From the NCBI GenBank assembly GCA_023398815.1, contig JAEWRW010000048.1, positions 1 through 15,611 on the forward strand: a stretch of 15,611 bases of DNA. Reading direction: 5' to 3'. Position 1 is the stretch's first letter, and every line of letters begins with the position of its first letter. A program made the position numbers and the translations under genes. This DNA is from Bacillota bacterium. GTDB taxonomy: Bacteria; Bacillota; Clostridia; Christensenellales; UMGS416. The notes below the pieces were generated by a model that saw only the letters and a list, made by a program, of their open reading frames with translations, was not told the origin of the DNA and searched no databases. Shown here piece by piece: positions 7,775 through 14,390 of the stretch.

Positions 7775-7923
7775 GGGCGAGCAGCCAGGATGCAGGGCCG
7801 AGCAGCACGCAATGCGTGCGACCAGGCAACCGAAGGTTGCGACCAGCCCTGCAGCAGAGCGGGGGTACCCCGCTTGAGAGCAGGGTTGCAATTCAAGGCG
7901 CCGGATGCGCCTAAGGCCGGCGG

Positions 7924-7982
7924 TACCGGGTCACAACCCAGGGGGTTGTGACAGCCCGCACGATGCGGGCGAGGTGCCGGTA
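7924..7982. repeat. Branched palindrome: two hairpins closed by an outer stem
   Basis: Outer arms TACCGG (7924-7929) and CCGGTA (7977-7982) enclose two perfect hairpins. The first is GTCACAACCC/GGGTTGTGAC (7930-7952, loop AGG) and the second GCCCGCA/TGCGGGC (7954-7970, loop CGA). The three stems would form a three-way junction in RNA or in single-stranded DNA. Confidence 0.65.
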
Positions 7983-8069
7983 AGGCGCGAAGCAATGGGA
8001 AGGGCCGCGTGGCCTTTGTTTGATTGCACAGGTCTGCAGGTCTTTGCGTAGGAACGCCACCTGCGGGCC

Positions 8070-8141
8070 TTACGCCGCATCGTGCGGCTTATGGTTTGCG
8101 CAGCAAACCATACACGGGCCTTGGCCTTTGCGCCATCCGGG
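8070..8141 (+). repeat. Two-hairpin repeat, copy 2
   Basis: CTTAC then stem GCCGCA/TGCGGC (8074-8088, loop TCG), stem TATGGTTTGC/GCAAACCATA (8090-8112, loop GCA), tail CACGGG..TTGGCCTTTGCGCCATCC. The frame equals the copy at 6651-6723, but the second stem shares no sequence with it while keeping the 10-bp length and 3-nt loop. Confidence 0.7.
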
Positions 8142-8349
8142 CGCTTGGGCTCACGCGGGAAAAAGCCGGCAACCCGTTCGCGTTGTTTCGCGTCTGGGTC
8201 GGGTGAACCAACCCAGGCATCCGATGCACGCTCCCTCCATTGCGCTGGCAGCGTGCCAGCGAGCGCAGCGGCCTGCATGGCGCGAACCGTCGTGTGCGCT
8301 CCTCATGCGAGCGTCGTTCCTCCGCTGCCGCGTCGCCGGTTCATCCGCC

Positions 8350-8429
8350 CATCGCAACGCTTCTCGTTGCTCACATCGCTCTCAAGCGATTCTACCGAAT
8401 CGCTCTGCCGCGATGTGGGGCCAGCGGGC
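8350..8429 (+). mobile_element. Three-stem hairpin element, copy 1 (non-autonomous insertion)
   Basis: Stem A is GCAACGC (8354-8360) with TCGTTGC (8364-8370), one mismatch. The outer stem B is CACATCGC (8372-8379) with GCGATGTG (8410-8417). It encloses stem C, AGCGATTC (8385-8392) with GAATCGCT (8397-8404). The element sits inside a TTCAT-loop hairpin and separates its ATCCGCC side from AGCGGCAC. The uninterrupted arrangement is seen at 11606-11634. No protein is encoded. Confidence 0.7.
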
Positions 8430-8521
8430 AGCGGCACGAAGCAGCCAGTCCGTGGTACTCAGCCCTTCCCGCCCGCAGGCGCGTCTCCCCCCGTGAAACT
8501 CCGCGTGTGCCACGCAAACAG

Positions 8522-8631
8522 AACACGCCCCATCACAATGCTACGCATTGTTCACGTTGCTCCCAACGATTCTGACGAATCGTCTGCCGCAACGTGGGGG
8601 TAAGACCCGACGACCTGTGCGCCGGGCGTGT
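8522..8631 (-). terminator. MCP terminator split by a hairpin insertion
   Basis: The terminator stem that is intact after the other MCPs is here in two parts: AACACGCCC (8522-8530), and, after 75 nt of other sequence, the loop and full second arm (8606-8631). CCC is present on both sides of the insert, as a short target duplication would leave. Whether the terminator still works is open, since the insert itself is highly structured. Confidence 0.65.
8531..8608 (+). mobile_element. Three-stem hairpin element, copy 3 (inside a terminator)
   Basis: Same layout as the copies at 8350 and 14955 but with changed stems. Stem A is ACAATGC/GCATTGT (8535-8551, loop TAC). Outer stem B is CACGTTGC/GCAACGTG (8553-8596). 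Inner stem C is ACGATTC/GAATCGT (8566-8583). The junction pieces CTGCC and GTGGGG are conserved. Every stem change is matched on the opposite arm. Confidence 0.7.
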
Positions 8632-8710
8632 CTTGTGCAATCGGATCAGGCTCTCCCCCTCGCGGCTGTCGCATCAGCGGCAGCCGCGAAAGCGAAGCGC
8701 AAGCGTAGCG
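8632..8710 (-). repeat. Gene-3' module of the 8711 MCP, stop-proximal part
   Basis: On the minus strand after the TGA: CGCTACGC and CGCTTCGC repeats, then a 12-bp hairpin with one G-T pair (8688-8661, loop of 4), then GAGGGGGAGAG and a spacer leading to the split terminator. Sequence and order match the modules at 11810-11891 and 15155-15228. Confidence 0.75.
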
Positions 8711-11113
8711 TCAGTATTTGCCGAAATCGCTCTCGTCAAAGCTGATCTTCGGCTTGGCCTTGCCGGCCGGGCCGGGCAGCGCGGCCTGCTTGGCCTTGAC
8801 CTGGCTCGCCGGAGCCCCGGTGTTCTTCAGATGGAAGCGCCCCACCATCTGCTTGAGGAGTTCGGCCTGGCTGGAGAGTTCCTCGCTGGTGGCGGCGCTC
8901 TCCTCGGCCGTCGCCGAGTTCGTCTGCACCACCTGGGACACCTGCTCGATGCCACGGTTCACCTGCGACACCGCCAGCGCCTGGTCGTTGCTGGCCTGGG
9001 CAATGCCGCTCACGAGATCCGTTGCGCTCTCCACCCCGCTGACGATCTTCTCCAGCGCCTGGGCCGTGTCGTTCGCCAGCTTCGTGCCTTGCTCGGCCTT
9101 CTTCACCGAGTTCTCAATGAGCTCAGTCGTCTCCTTGGCCGCCGTGGCGCTGCGGGCCGCGAGGCTCCGTACTTCCTCAGCCACCACAGCAAACCCCTTG
9201 CCGTGCTGCCCAGCGCGGGCGGCTTCCACCGCCGCGTTCAGGGCCAGCAGGTTCGTTTGGAAGGCGATGTCGTCGATGACCTTGATGATCTTGGAGATGC
9301 TGGCAGAGCCCTCGTTGATCTCCTCCATGCTGCGCTGCATGGCCTTCATCTGGCTGTTGCCGGCCACTGCCTGGTCCCGCGCGGCGGCGGTCAGGTCGCT
9401 GGCACGGGTAGCGTTCAGGGCATTCTCCTTGGTCTGCCCGGCAATCTCTGTTACCGAGGCCGTCAGCTCTTCAATGGCGCTGGCCTGTTCGGTGGCGCCC
9501 TGGCTCAGGGCTTGGCTGCCCGCACTCACCTGAGAAGTCCCGGCGGCCACCTGCTCGGCAGCCCGGGCCATTTCAGAGAGCATCTCGTCAAGCATGTCGT
9601 TGAGCGAATCCACAATGTTGTTGAGCGAATCCTTGATGGGGCCGAAGTCCCCGCGGTAGTCGGCGTCAATGGATACCTCCAGGTTGCCGGCGGCCATTTC
9701 GTTGAGGACGGCAGAGATCTCGCTCACATAGCTCTGCAGGGCGTCCAACGTGCCATTGAGGGCAACCTTGATCTGAGCGTGGTCGCCCACATAGTCGCCC
9801 TGCACGCGGGAGGACAGCTCGCCATTGGCCATGTGCTGCAACACCGCCGTCGCCTCGTGGATGGGGTTGAGGATAACGTCGAGCATGGAGTTGACGCCGC
9901 CCATGATGTCTCGGTACCCGCCCATGTGCCGTTCAGCATTAGCACGGGTGGAGAGCTTCCCTTCCTTGGCTGCCTGTGTCAGCATAACGATATCGGATAG
10001 CATGGCATAAATCGAATCACGTACGCCGTTGATGCTGACAATGATGGAACGGAAATCTCCATTGTAGCGCTCGACGTCCAGCGCTTCCATTTCATCACCC
10101 CGGCTCATCTTATCAAGCTGCGCGGCGGCTACATTCACCGGGCCAATGACATGATCCAACGTCTGGTTGACACCTTCCACAATGCGGCGATAGTCGCCCT
10201 GGTGACGGCTAGCATCGGCCCGCACCGAAAGCCTGCCTTCGGCGGCGGCCTCGGCCAGCATGTTGGCGTCCTGCACCATGGCGCTGATGGAGAGCACCGC
10301 CCGCTGCACGGCCTGGGCGACCAGGCCCGTTTCGTCCTCGGTCTTCACATCCAGCATGATGTTGGTATCGCCGTCGGCCAGCTTGCGGGCGGCATCGGCG
10401 GTCTTGCGCAAGGGCCGGCTGATGGCACCGGAAAAGATAACGCTGACGAAGATGGACACCAAGAGACCAACACCCAGCACCACAATGATTAACACGCTGT
10501 TGAAAACGCTCTGATGTTGGTTGTAATCCGCTATATCCTTGCCATCTTTCACCATCATGGCGGCGAACGCGTCCACTGCGTCGTTCATGCCGGAAACAGC
10601 CGTCTCCATCTCGTCGCCGGCCAGCGCGGCACGGGCGGCCTCGGTGTTGCCTTGGGTAGCCAACGCAGCCACATTCTCCACCATGGGCTTGTACTGCTCA
10701 AATTGGGTTTGAATCTTCTGCAGCATCTCTTTGGCCTGTCCATTGTTTGCACTTTGGCTCAAGTCTGCTAACGCCGATTCAAAGTTCACGAGCTTCTCAT
10801 CCAGGCTTTTCTGTTCATCAGCCCGCGTAGCGTCGTTGTTCGCATCCACCAGATCACGGATGACAACGCGCGACCGCTGGAACATGGAAACCAGCGCCAC
10901 CGTATCCTCCGTCGGCTCCACCGATTCCTGGTACAGCGTGGTGTCTCGCTCGGTCATGTTGACAATTGAGACGATGCCAATGACGCCAATTGCCACGGTA
11001 AACAGAATGACCAGCATGAAGCAAAACAGCAGTTTCGTCCGGATGGACAGTTTCCTAGAAAACCCCATTGCCCTAGCCCCTCTTCCTTTTCTTCGCGTGC
11101 AACAAATGAACAT
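8711..11113 (-). CDS. Methyl-accepting chemotaxis protein, 4HB-type sensor, six HAMP-like units
   Basis: Membrane chemoreceptor of 800 residues from the ATG at 11113 (AGGAG 5 nt upstream); the ATG at 11068 (785 residues, weaker GAGGGG site) is an alternative. TM1 is ~28-52. A helical periplasmic-type four-helix-bundle sensor spans ~53-203 and TM2 ~206-229. HAMP1 starts at ISRPLRKTADAARKLADGDT (231-250). Five further HAMP-like units have cores at 293, 339, 385, 431 and 476. The signalling domain runs ~517-762, with the conserved tip around DIAFQTNLLALNAAVEAARAG (615-635) and AEEVRSLAARS (645-655). A Pro/Ala/Lys-rich tail ends in SFDESDFGKY. Relative to its paralogue at 11892 it carries four extra residues (LSEM, ~512-515) between the last HAMP unit and the signalling helix. 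Confidence 0.96.
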   Translation of the reverse strand: MFICCTRRKGRGARAMGFSRKLSIRTKLLFCFMLVILFTVAIGVIGIVSIVNMTERDTTLYQESVEPTEDTVALVSMFQRSRVVIRDLVDANNDATRADEQKSLDEKLVNFESALADLSQSANNGQAKEMLQKIQTQFEQYKPMVENVAALATQGNTEAARAALAGDEMETAVSGMNDAVDAFAAMMVKDGKDIADYNQHQSVFNSVLIIVVLGVGLLVSIFVSVIFSGAISRPLRKTADAARKLADGDTNIMLDVKTEDETGLVAQAVQRAVLSISAMVQDANMLAEAAAEGRLSVRADASRHQGDYRRIVEGVNQTLDHVIGPVNVAAAQLDKMSRGDEMEALDVERYNGDFRSIIVSINGVRDSIYAMLSDIVMLTQAAKEGKLSTRANAERHMGGYRDIMGGVNSMLDVILNPIHEATAVLQHMANGELSSRVQGDYVGDHAQIKVALNGTLDALQSYVSEISAVLNEMAAGNLEVSIDADYRGDFGPIKDSLNNIVDSLNDMLDEMLSEMARAAEQVAAGTSQVSAGSQALSQGATEQASAIEELTASVTEIAGQTKENALNATRASDLTAAARDQAVAGNSQMKAMQRSMEEINEGSASISKIIKVIDDIAFQTNLLALNAAVEAARAGQHGKGFAVVAEEVRSLAARSATAAKETTELIENSVKKAEQGTKLANDTAQALEKIVSGVESATDLVSGIAQASNDQALAVSQVNRGIEQVSQVVQTNSATAEESAATSEELSSQAELLKQMVGRFHLKNTGAPASQVKAKQAALPGPAGKAKPKISFDESDFGKY

Positions 11114-11142
11114 TGTCGCTCCTCGGCACCTGTTGCGCCGGC

Positions 11143-11171
11143 GAACTAGCACAATGCATCGTTGCTGTCAA
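11143..11171 (-). promoter_or_regulatory. Sigma-A-like promoter of the 8711 MCP
   Basis: A perfect TTGACA -35 (11171-11166) lies 17 nt from TAGTTC (11148-11143), which has a TG one base upstream (extended -10). Transcription would begin near 11136. This rules out the GTG at 11152 as start codon and gives a leader of about 23 nt for the ATG at 11113. An AT-rich tract (11172-11270) lies just upstream and may act as an UP element. Confidence 0.6.
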
Positions 11172-11605
11172 GCAATAAATACCCTAAACAAATTGTTTAT
11201 TAACAATAAAATAACAAAAAATAAGAAATTTTGTCGAATTTTGTAAATTAAGCGTGACAATAAAGTGAATTTTGGTCTAAACCCGCCTCCCTCACTGCTA
11301 AACCGGCGCAACCACCGCGCTGCAGATCGGTCACCGCTTACCAAGGCCAACGCAAGGACGTACCGCGCCGGCAACGCCCCGCCGTGCCGTCTGTCTCCCT
11401 GTGGGCAGAAACGAACCGGACACCGAATTGCGCTTGGCGAGATGTGAGCATCGAGGCCCCTGCTGGGTGCATGTCGGCGCAGCTGTCGCGTCAGCGGCAG
11501 CCGCAAAATCGAAGCACAGCGCCCATAGGCCTTTCATTCCTCGGCAATCCCCGCGTGGCACGAACCAAGCGTGTGCGCACCCCTTTGCAAGCGCTCCCGC
11601 CAGCA

Positions 11606-11634
11606 GCCGCGCAGGCGGTTCATCCGCCAGCGGC
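11606..11634 (+). repeat. TTCAT-loop nested hairpin (uninterrupted form)
   Basis: Outer arms GCCGC (11606-11610) and GCGGC (11630-11634); inner arms GGCGG (11614-11618) and CCGCC (11624-11628); loop TTCAT. This is the empty site for the three-stem element present at the matching place at 8350 and 14955. Confidence 0.7.
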
Positions 11635-11666
11635 ACTCCCCCCCTGTGTGGGCACCCCACCCCGCA

Positions 11667-11694
11667 GCCACCAGCCGGTTCATCCGGCGGTGGC
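11667..11694 (+). repeat. TTCAT-loop nested hairpin with compensated stems
   Basis: Outer arms GCCAC (11667-11671) and GTGGC (11690-11694); inner arms GCCGG (11674-11678) and CCGGC (11684-11688); loop TTCAT. Compared with 11606-11634 both stems have changed and both remain fully paired. Confidence 0.7.
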
Positions 11695-11778
11695 AAGCAG
11701 TGATCTGAATCTGGCACTCAGCCCCTCCCGCGTGAGCGCGTCCTCCCCGTGAAACCCGGCGTATGCCTCACAAATGAA

Positions 11779-11809
11779 ACACGCCCGGCGACCTGTGCGC
11801 CGGGCGTGT
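11779..11809 (-). terminator. Terminator of the 11892 MCP
   Basis: Perfect 12-bp stem ACACGCCCGGCG/CGCCGGGCGTGT (arms 11779-11790 and 11798-11809) with a 7-nt loop. In the minus-strand sense TTTCATTTG follows. It lies 82 nt after the stop codon. Confidence 0.8.
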
Positions 11810-11891
11810 CCTCTATAACCAGTTCAGGCCCCTTCCCACTCGCGGCGGTCGCCAACGGCGGCCGACGCGAAAGCGAAGCGCAAGCGAAGCG
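11810..11891 (-). repeat. Gene-3' module of the 11892 MCP, stop-proximal part
   Basis: Minus-strand order: two CGCTTCGC repeats right after the TGA, TTT, a 13-bp hairpin with one mismatch (11869-11841, loop of 3), GAGTGGGAAGGGG, and a short spacer to the terminator. The spacer CTGAACTGGTTATAGAGG is identical to the one at 15155-15172, while the hairpin stem differs between the two in a paired way. Confidence 0.75.
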
Positions 11892-14318
11892 TCAGTATTT
11901 GCCGAAATCGCTCTCGTCGAAGCTGATCTTTGGCTTGGCCTTGCCTGCCGGGCCGGGCAACGCGGCCTGCGTGGCCTTAGTCTGGCTCGTGGTTGCGCCG
12001 CTGTTCTTCAGGTGGAAGCGACCCACCCGTTCCTTGAGCAACTCCGCTTGGCTGGAGAGCTCCTCGCTGGTCGCGGCACTCTCCTCCGCCGTGGCGCTGG
12101 TCGTCTGCACCACCTGGGACACCTGCTCGATGCCACGGTTCACCTGCGACACCGCCAGCGCCTGGTCGTTGCTGGCCTGGGCAATGCCGCTCACGAGATC
12201 CGTTGCGCTCTCCACCCCGCTCACGATCTTCTCCAGCGCCTGGGCCGTCTCGTCGGCAATCTTGGTACCCTGTTCGGCCCTCTTCACCGAGTTCTCGATG
12301 AGGTCGGTCGTCTCCTTGGCCGCCGTGGCGCTGCGGGCGGCGAGGCTCCGCACTTCCTCGGCCACCACAGCAAAGCCCTTGCCATGCTGCCCGGCGCGGG
12401 CGGCTTCCACCGCCGCGTTCAGGGCCAGCAGGTTTGTCTGGAAGGCGATGTCGTCGATGACCTTGATGATCTTGGAGATGCTGGCAGAGCTCTCGTTGAT
12501 CTCCTCCATGCTGCGCTGCATGGCCTTCATCTGGCTGTTGCCGGCCACCGCCTCGTCCCGCGCGGTGATGGTCAGGTCGCTGGCTTTCGCGGCGTTCATG
12601 GCGTTCTCTTTGGTTTGCCGGGCGATCTCCGCCACCGATACCGTCAGTTCCTCAATGGCGCTGGCCTGCTCGGTCGCGCCCTGGCTCAAGGCCTGGCTGC
12701 CGTCGCTGACCTGGCTGGTGCCGGCGGCCACCTGCTCGGCGGCTCGGGCCATCTCGTCAAGCATGTCGTTGAGCGAATACACAATGTTGTTGAGCGAATC
12801 CTTGATGGGCCCAAAGTCCCCACGGTAATCCGCGTCGATGGATACCTCCAGGTTGCCGGCGGCCATCTCGTTGAGGACGGCCGAGATCTCGCTCACATAG
12901 CTCTGCAGGGCGTCCTGCGTGCCGTTGAGGGCCACCTTGATTTGGGCGTGGTCGCCCACGTAGTCACCCTGCACGCGGGCACTGAGGTCGCCATGGGCCA
13001 TGCGCTGCAGCACGGCGGTCGTCTCGCCGATGGGGCTGAGCACGGCGTCCAGGATGCCGTTGACACCGGACACGATGTTGCTGTAGCCCCCCAGGTGACG
13101 CCCAGCGTCGGCACGAGTGGAGAGTTCGCCCCGCCGCGCGGCGTCGGAGAGCGCAATCACATCGTCCAGCATCCAATTGAGGGCCTGGCGAACGTTCAGC
13201 AAGGCCTCAATGATCTGCCGGAAGTCGCCCGGGTACTCGTCGGGGTCCAGGTCGGTCATGTTCTCGCCGCGGCTGATGAGATTGAGCTGGGCGGCGGCGG
13301 TGTTGAGCGGCCCCACGACGAGATCCAGCGTCTGGTTGACGCCCTCCACAATGCGGCGGTAGTCGCCCTGGTGGCGGCTGGCGTCGGCACGCACCGAGAG
13401 CCTGCCTTCGGCGGCAGCCTGGGCCAGCATGTTGGCGTCCTGCACCATGGCGCTGATGGACAGCACCGCCTGCTGCACGGCCTGGGCCAGCACGCCGGTT
13501 TCGTCCTTGCCGCGCACCTCAAGCGTTGCGCTGGTGTCGCCCTCGGCGAGCTTCCGGGCCGCGTCGGCAGTTTTGCGCAGCGGACGGCTGATGGCGCCGG
13601 AGACGATGAGCGCCAGCCCCAGCGAGATGACAAACCCCATGGCCAGGATGATGGCCATGATCAGCTCGCTTTTTTGGGCTTCCGCGATGTTCTCCTGGGT
13701 GATCTGGCTGCCACGCTCGGTGATTTTATCCTTGAGCGCATCCACCGAGACATTGAGCGCGTTGACGCTGTTCTCGGTGCTGGTGCTGTAGAGCAATCCG
13801 TTGGCTTCCTTTGCCTTGCCCCCCATGGCCATGTTCACGATGTTATCCATGCGGGAGCGGAAGGTCTTGTAGTTTGCATCAAAGTCCGTCAGGAGAGCCA
13901 CAATCTCCGGGGACTTGGAAGTCTCCACCAGGCTCTGGTAGGCTTCATCCAGCGCGGCAAAGTCCGCATCCAGAATGCTCTTTTGGCTGGTGCGCCGTTC
14001 TTCGCTGGTGGCGTTGAGCAAATCACGAATGGCCACGCGGGATTCCTGGTACATGGAGACCAGCTCGATCGCCTTGGCCGATGGCCCCACGGCTTCGTCA
14101 TACAGATATTCGTCGTTCTGCAAAAAGCCTTGTATGTTCGAGAAACTGATGAGCCCGACGGCCAGGGTAATACAAGTTGACAACAAAAAGCCGATGATGA
14201 GTTTGGTGCGGATTTTCAGGTTCCGCAGCCAGTGGAGCGAAATGCGCTTTGGAGAGTGCTTCGTCTTGGTGGTCGTCGGCGTTGGCTGAGTGCGTTTCTT
14301 GCTTGACAACAGTCTCAT
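11892..14318 (-). CDS. Methyl-accepting chemotaxis protein, 4HB-type sensor, six HAMP-like units
   Basis: Membrane chemoreceptor of 808 residues from the ATG at 14318. Other in-frame ATGs are at 14324, 14330 and 14435; the last lies upstream of the likely promoter. A GGGGA site is 5 nt from 14318. A basic Thr/Lys-rich N-tail (1-36) precedes TM1 (~37-60). A helical sensor of the 4HB_MCP type spans ~61-217, TM2 ~219-241. HAMP1 starts at ISRPLRKTADAARKLAEGDT and five more HAMP-like units follow at about 46-residue intervals. The signalling domain has the standard tip (DIAFQTNLLALNAAVEAARAG, AEEVRSLAARS). The tail ends PKISFDESDFGKY. HAMP units 2, 5 and 6 and the signalling domain are nearly identical to those of the 8711 MCP, while the sensor and units 3 and 4 differ clearly. 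Confidence 0.96.
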   Translation of the reverse strand: MRLLSSKKRTQPTPTTTKTKHSPKRISLHWLRNLKIRTKLIIGFLLSTCITLAVGLISFSNIQGFLQNDEYLYDEAVGPSAKAIELVSMYQESRVAIRDLLNATSEERRTSQKSILDADFAALDEAYQSLVETSKSPEIVALLTDFDANYKTFRSRMDNIVNMAMGGKAKEANGLLYSTSTENSVNALNVSVDALKDKITERGSQITQENIAEAQKSELIMAIILAMGFVISLGLALIVSGAISRPLRKTADAARKLAEGDTSATLEVRGKDETGVLAQAVQQAVLSISAMVQDANMLAQAAAEGRLSVRADASRHQGDYRRIVEGVNQTLDLVVGPLNTAAAQLNLISRGENMTDLDPDEYPGDFRQIIEALLNVRQALNWMLDDVIALSDAARRGELSTRADAGRHLGGYSNIVSGVNGILDAVLSPIGETTAVLQRMAHGDLSARVQGDYVGDHAQIKVALNGTQDALQSYVSEISAVLNEMAAGNLEVSIDADYRGDFGPIKDSLNNIVYSLNDMLDEMARAAEQVAAGTSQVSDGSQALSQGATEQASAIEELTVSVAEIARQTKENAMNAAKASDLTITARDEAVAGNSQMKAMQRSMEEINESSASISKIIKVIDDIAFQTNLLALNAAVEAARAGQHGKGFAVVAEEVRSLAARSATAAKETTDLIENSVKRAEQGTKIADETAQALEKIVSGVESATDLVSGIAQASNDQALAVSQVNRGIEQVSQVVQTTSATAEESAATSEELSSQAELLKERVGRFHLKNSGATTSQTKATQAALPGPAGKAKPKISFDESDFGKY

Positions 14319-14381
14319 ACACATCCCCATACTCGGGCAACATCGGCTGACGCGAATCGAGCACCGATATTTCCCTTTTTT

Positions 14382-14390
14382 TGTATACCA
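14382..14390 (-). promoter_or_regulatory. Possible extended -10 promoter of the 11892 MCP
   Basis: On the minus strand TGG precedes TATACA (14387-14382), an extended -10, with no good -35 at 16-18 nt. Transcription from about 14375 would exclude the ATG at 14435 and leave a leader of roughly 55 nt. Tentative. Confidence 0.4.

Larger units (their letters stand above)
7775..8330. repeat. Hairpin-dense intergenic region, no gene
   Basis: Contains two frame-C hairpins in a row (7797-7845), arms GCACGC/GCGTGC then GCAACC/GGTTGC. The stem AGCGGGG/CCCCGCT is at 7858-7874. A branched palindrome at 7924-7982 and a two-hairpin repeat copy at 8070-8141 are listed separately. Short stems continue to about 8250. 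ORFs that cross the region show no family likeness. Confidence 0.65.
11172..11778. repeat. Spacer: AT-rich tract then hairpin-module mosaic, no gene
   Basis: 11172-11275 is unusually AT-rich for this window and contains no gene. 11280-11600 holds a decayed copy of the module hairpin (11480-11512) followed by AAAATCGAAGCACAGCG, and a GGCACGAACCAAGCGTGTGCG segment (from 11558) also found near 14636. 11606-11634 and 11667-11694 are two clean TTCAT-loop nested hairpins. CGCGTGAGCGCG (11730-11741) and CCCCGTGAAACCCGGCGT lead into the terminator. Short ORFs here look like chance readings. Confidence 0.65.

Noticed and set aside
6469..7845. CRISPR-like array
   Set aside because: The repeated words are unevenly spaced and enclose palindromes, not unique spacers of constant length, and no cas gene is present.
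11114..11152. GTG start at 11152 for the 8711 MCP
   Set aside because: It lies within or upstream of the TTGACA/TAGTTC promoter, before the likely transcription start near 11136.
11614..11628. tRNA T-arm or tRNA gene suggested by GGTTCATCC
   Set aside because: There is no acceptor stem, anticodon arm or CCA end at the right distances, and the copies vary in stem while keeping only the loop.
12012..14180. Long plus-strand open frame of 722 codons opposite the MCP gene (and a similar one at 443-1825)
   Set aside because: It lies antisense to a well-supported chemoreceptor gene. Its product is His/Gly/Val-rich low-complexity sequence, as expected from the opposite strand of GC-rich coding DNA.
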